Shown here piece after piece: positions 5,159-5,409 of a stretch of 5,409 nucleotides of DNA. The position numbers and the translations under genes were made by a program. The DNA comes from UKL13-2 sp031394335 (GTDB taxonomy: Bacteria > Pseudomonadota > Gammaproteobacteria > Burkholderiales > Usitatibacteraceae). The notes under the pieces were generated by a model, which was not told the DNA's origin, made no database searches, and was given only the letters and a program-made list of their open reading frames with translations. Position 1 is the first letter of the stretch. Every line of letters begins with the position of its first letter. The DNA lies in assembly GCA_031394335.1 (NCBI GenBank), contig JANMXS010000277.1, positions 1 to 5,409 on the forward strand. Reading direction: 5' to 3'.

Positions 5159-5409
5159 ATGTATCAGGGCGAAAAATTCAATGGCTATACGCATCTTGGC
5201 GGCGCGCTACTGGCACTGACCGGCGCCGTGGTGCTGATTGTGCAAGGCGCATTGCACGGCGATGCGTTCAAGATCGTCAGCTTCGCCATTTACGGCGCAA
5301 CCCTGACCCTGCTGTTCAGCGTGTCCACGCTTTATCACAGCACCCGCGGCAAGGTGAAGAATGTGTTCCGCAAGCTCGACCATAGCGCCATCTATCTGCT
5401 GATTGCCGG
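5159..5409 (+). CDS. trhA: Hemolysin III / PAQR family membrane protein TrhA, N-terminal part (3' end beyond window)
   Basis: The frame opens at the ATG at 5159 and stays open to the right edge (83 complete codons). It reads MYQGEKFNGYTHLGGALLAL, then STLYHSTRGKVKNVFRKLDH and SAIYLLIAG, which are hallmark segments of the bacterial hemolysin III/YqfA (TrhA) family. The first two membrane helices are visible at about 13-31 and 39-58, and a third begins at about 76. Ser56 and His60 form the S-x-x-x-H motif and Asp74 follows in LDHS. These are conserved positions of the wider PAQR/ceramidase-like superfamily thought to hold a metal site. The family has seven helices in the inner membrane and about 200-220 residues. 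In E. coli it has been linked to membrane energy or lipid homeostasis; the haemolysin name is historical. GGAG lies 10 bases upstream, a rather long spacing. Confidence 0.92.
   Translation, partial: MYQGEKFNGYTHLGGALLALTGAVVLIVQGALHGDAFKIVSFAIYGATLTLLFSVSTLYHSTRGKVKNVFRKLDHSAIYLLIA

Noticed and set aside
4959..5219. Small plus-strand frame of 86 codons after the VOC gene
   Set aside because: It overlaps the first 60 bases of trhA in another frame, lacks a ribosome binding site and has no recognisable content.

Overview
The window looks like a chromosomal stretch from a GC-rich Gram-negative bacterium, most likely a beta- or gammaproteobacterium. This placement is an inference from GC-rich third codon positions, a close AidB-type sequence, a TrhA/hemolysin III homologue and a secreted lysyl-endopeptidase-type protease. 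I see no phage, insertion sequence, CRISPR array, tRNA or rRNA.

Layout from left to right: (1) the N-terminal 117 codons of an AidB-like acyl-CoA dehydrogenase on the minus strand, running off the left edge; (2) a 450-base divergent intergenic region with a recognisable sigma70-type promoter facing right; (3) a large secreted protease gene (867 aa) with signal peptide, propeptide, lysyl-endopeptidase domain of the Achromobacter protease I (API) type, von Willebrand factor D-type domain with a trailing conserved cysteine region, and a C-terminal bacterial Ig-like domain; (4) a short convergent intergenic region with a 10-bp perfect hairpin and a T-rich terminator candidate; (5) a minus-strand gene for a stand-alone tandem-CBS protein; (6) a 360-base divergent gap with a hexamer repeat, a 10-bp palindrome and several inverted repeats; (7) a plus-strand VOC/glyoxalase-fold gene; (8) the start of a hemolysin III/PAQR membrane protein gene, running off the right edge.

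The genes do not form an obvious pathway. Three are stress or homeostasis type (AidB, VOC protein, TrhA), one is a nucleotide-sensor type (CBS) and one is a secreted protease. The gene orientations alternate, so most appear to be separate transcription units. The VOC and TrhA genes share a strand, but a gap of about 200 bases and a promoter candidate lie between them.

The most interesting element is the protease. Its catalytic triad, all six API disulfide cysteines, the lysine-specificity aspartate and a lysine at the predicted propeptide junction are all visible. It also carries a VWD plus Ig-like tail, which is probably used for attachment or substrate contact. I found no convincing new multi-gene system in this window.
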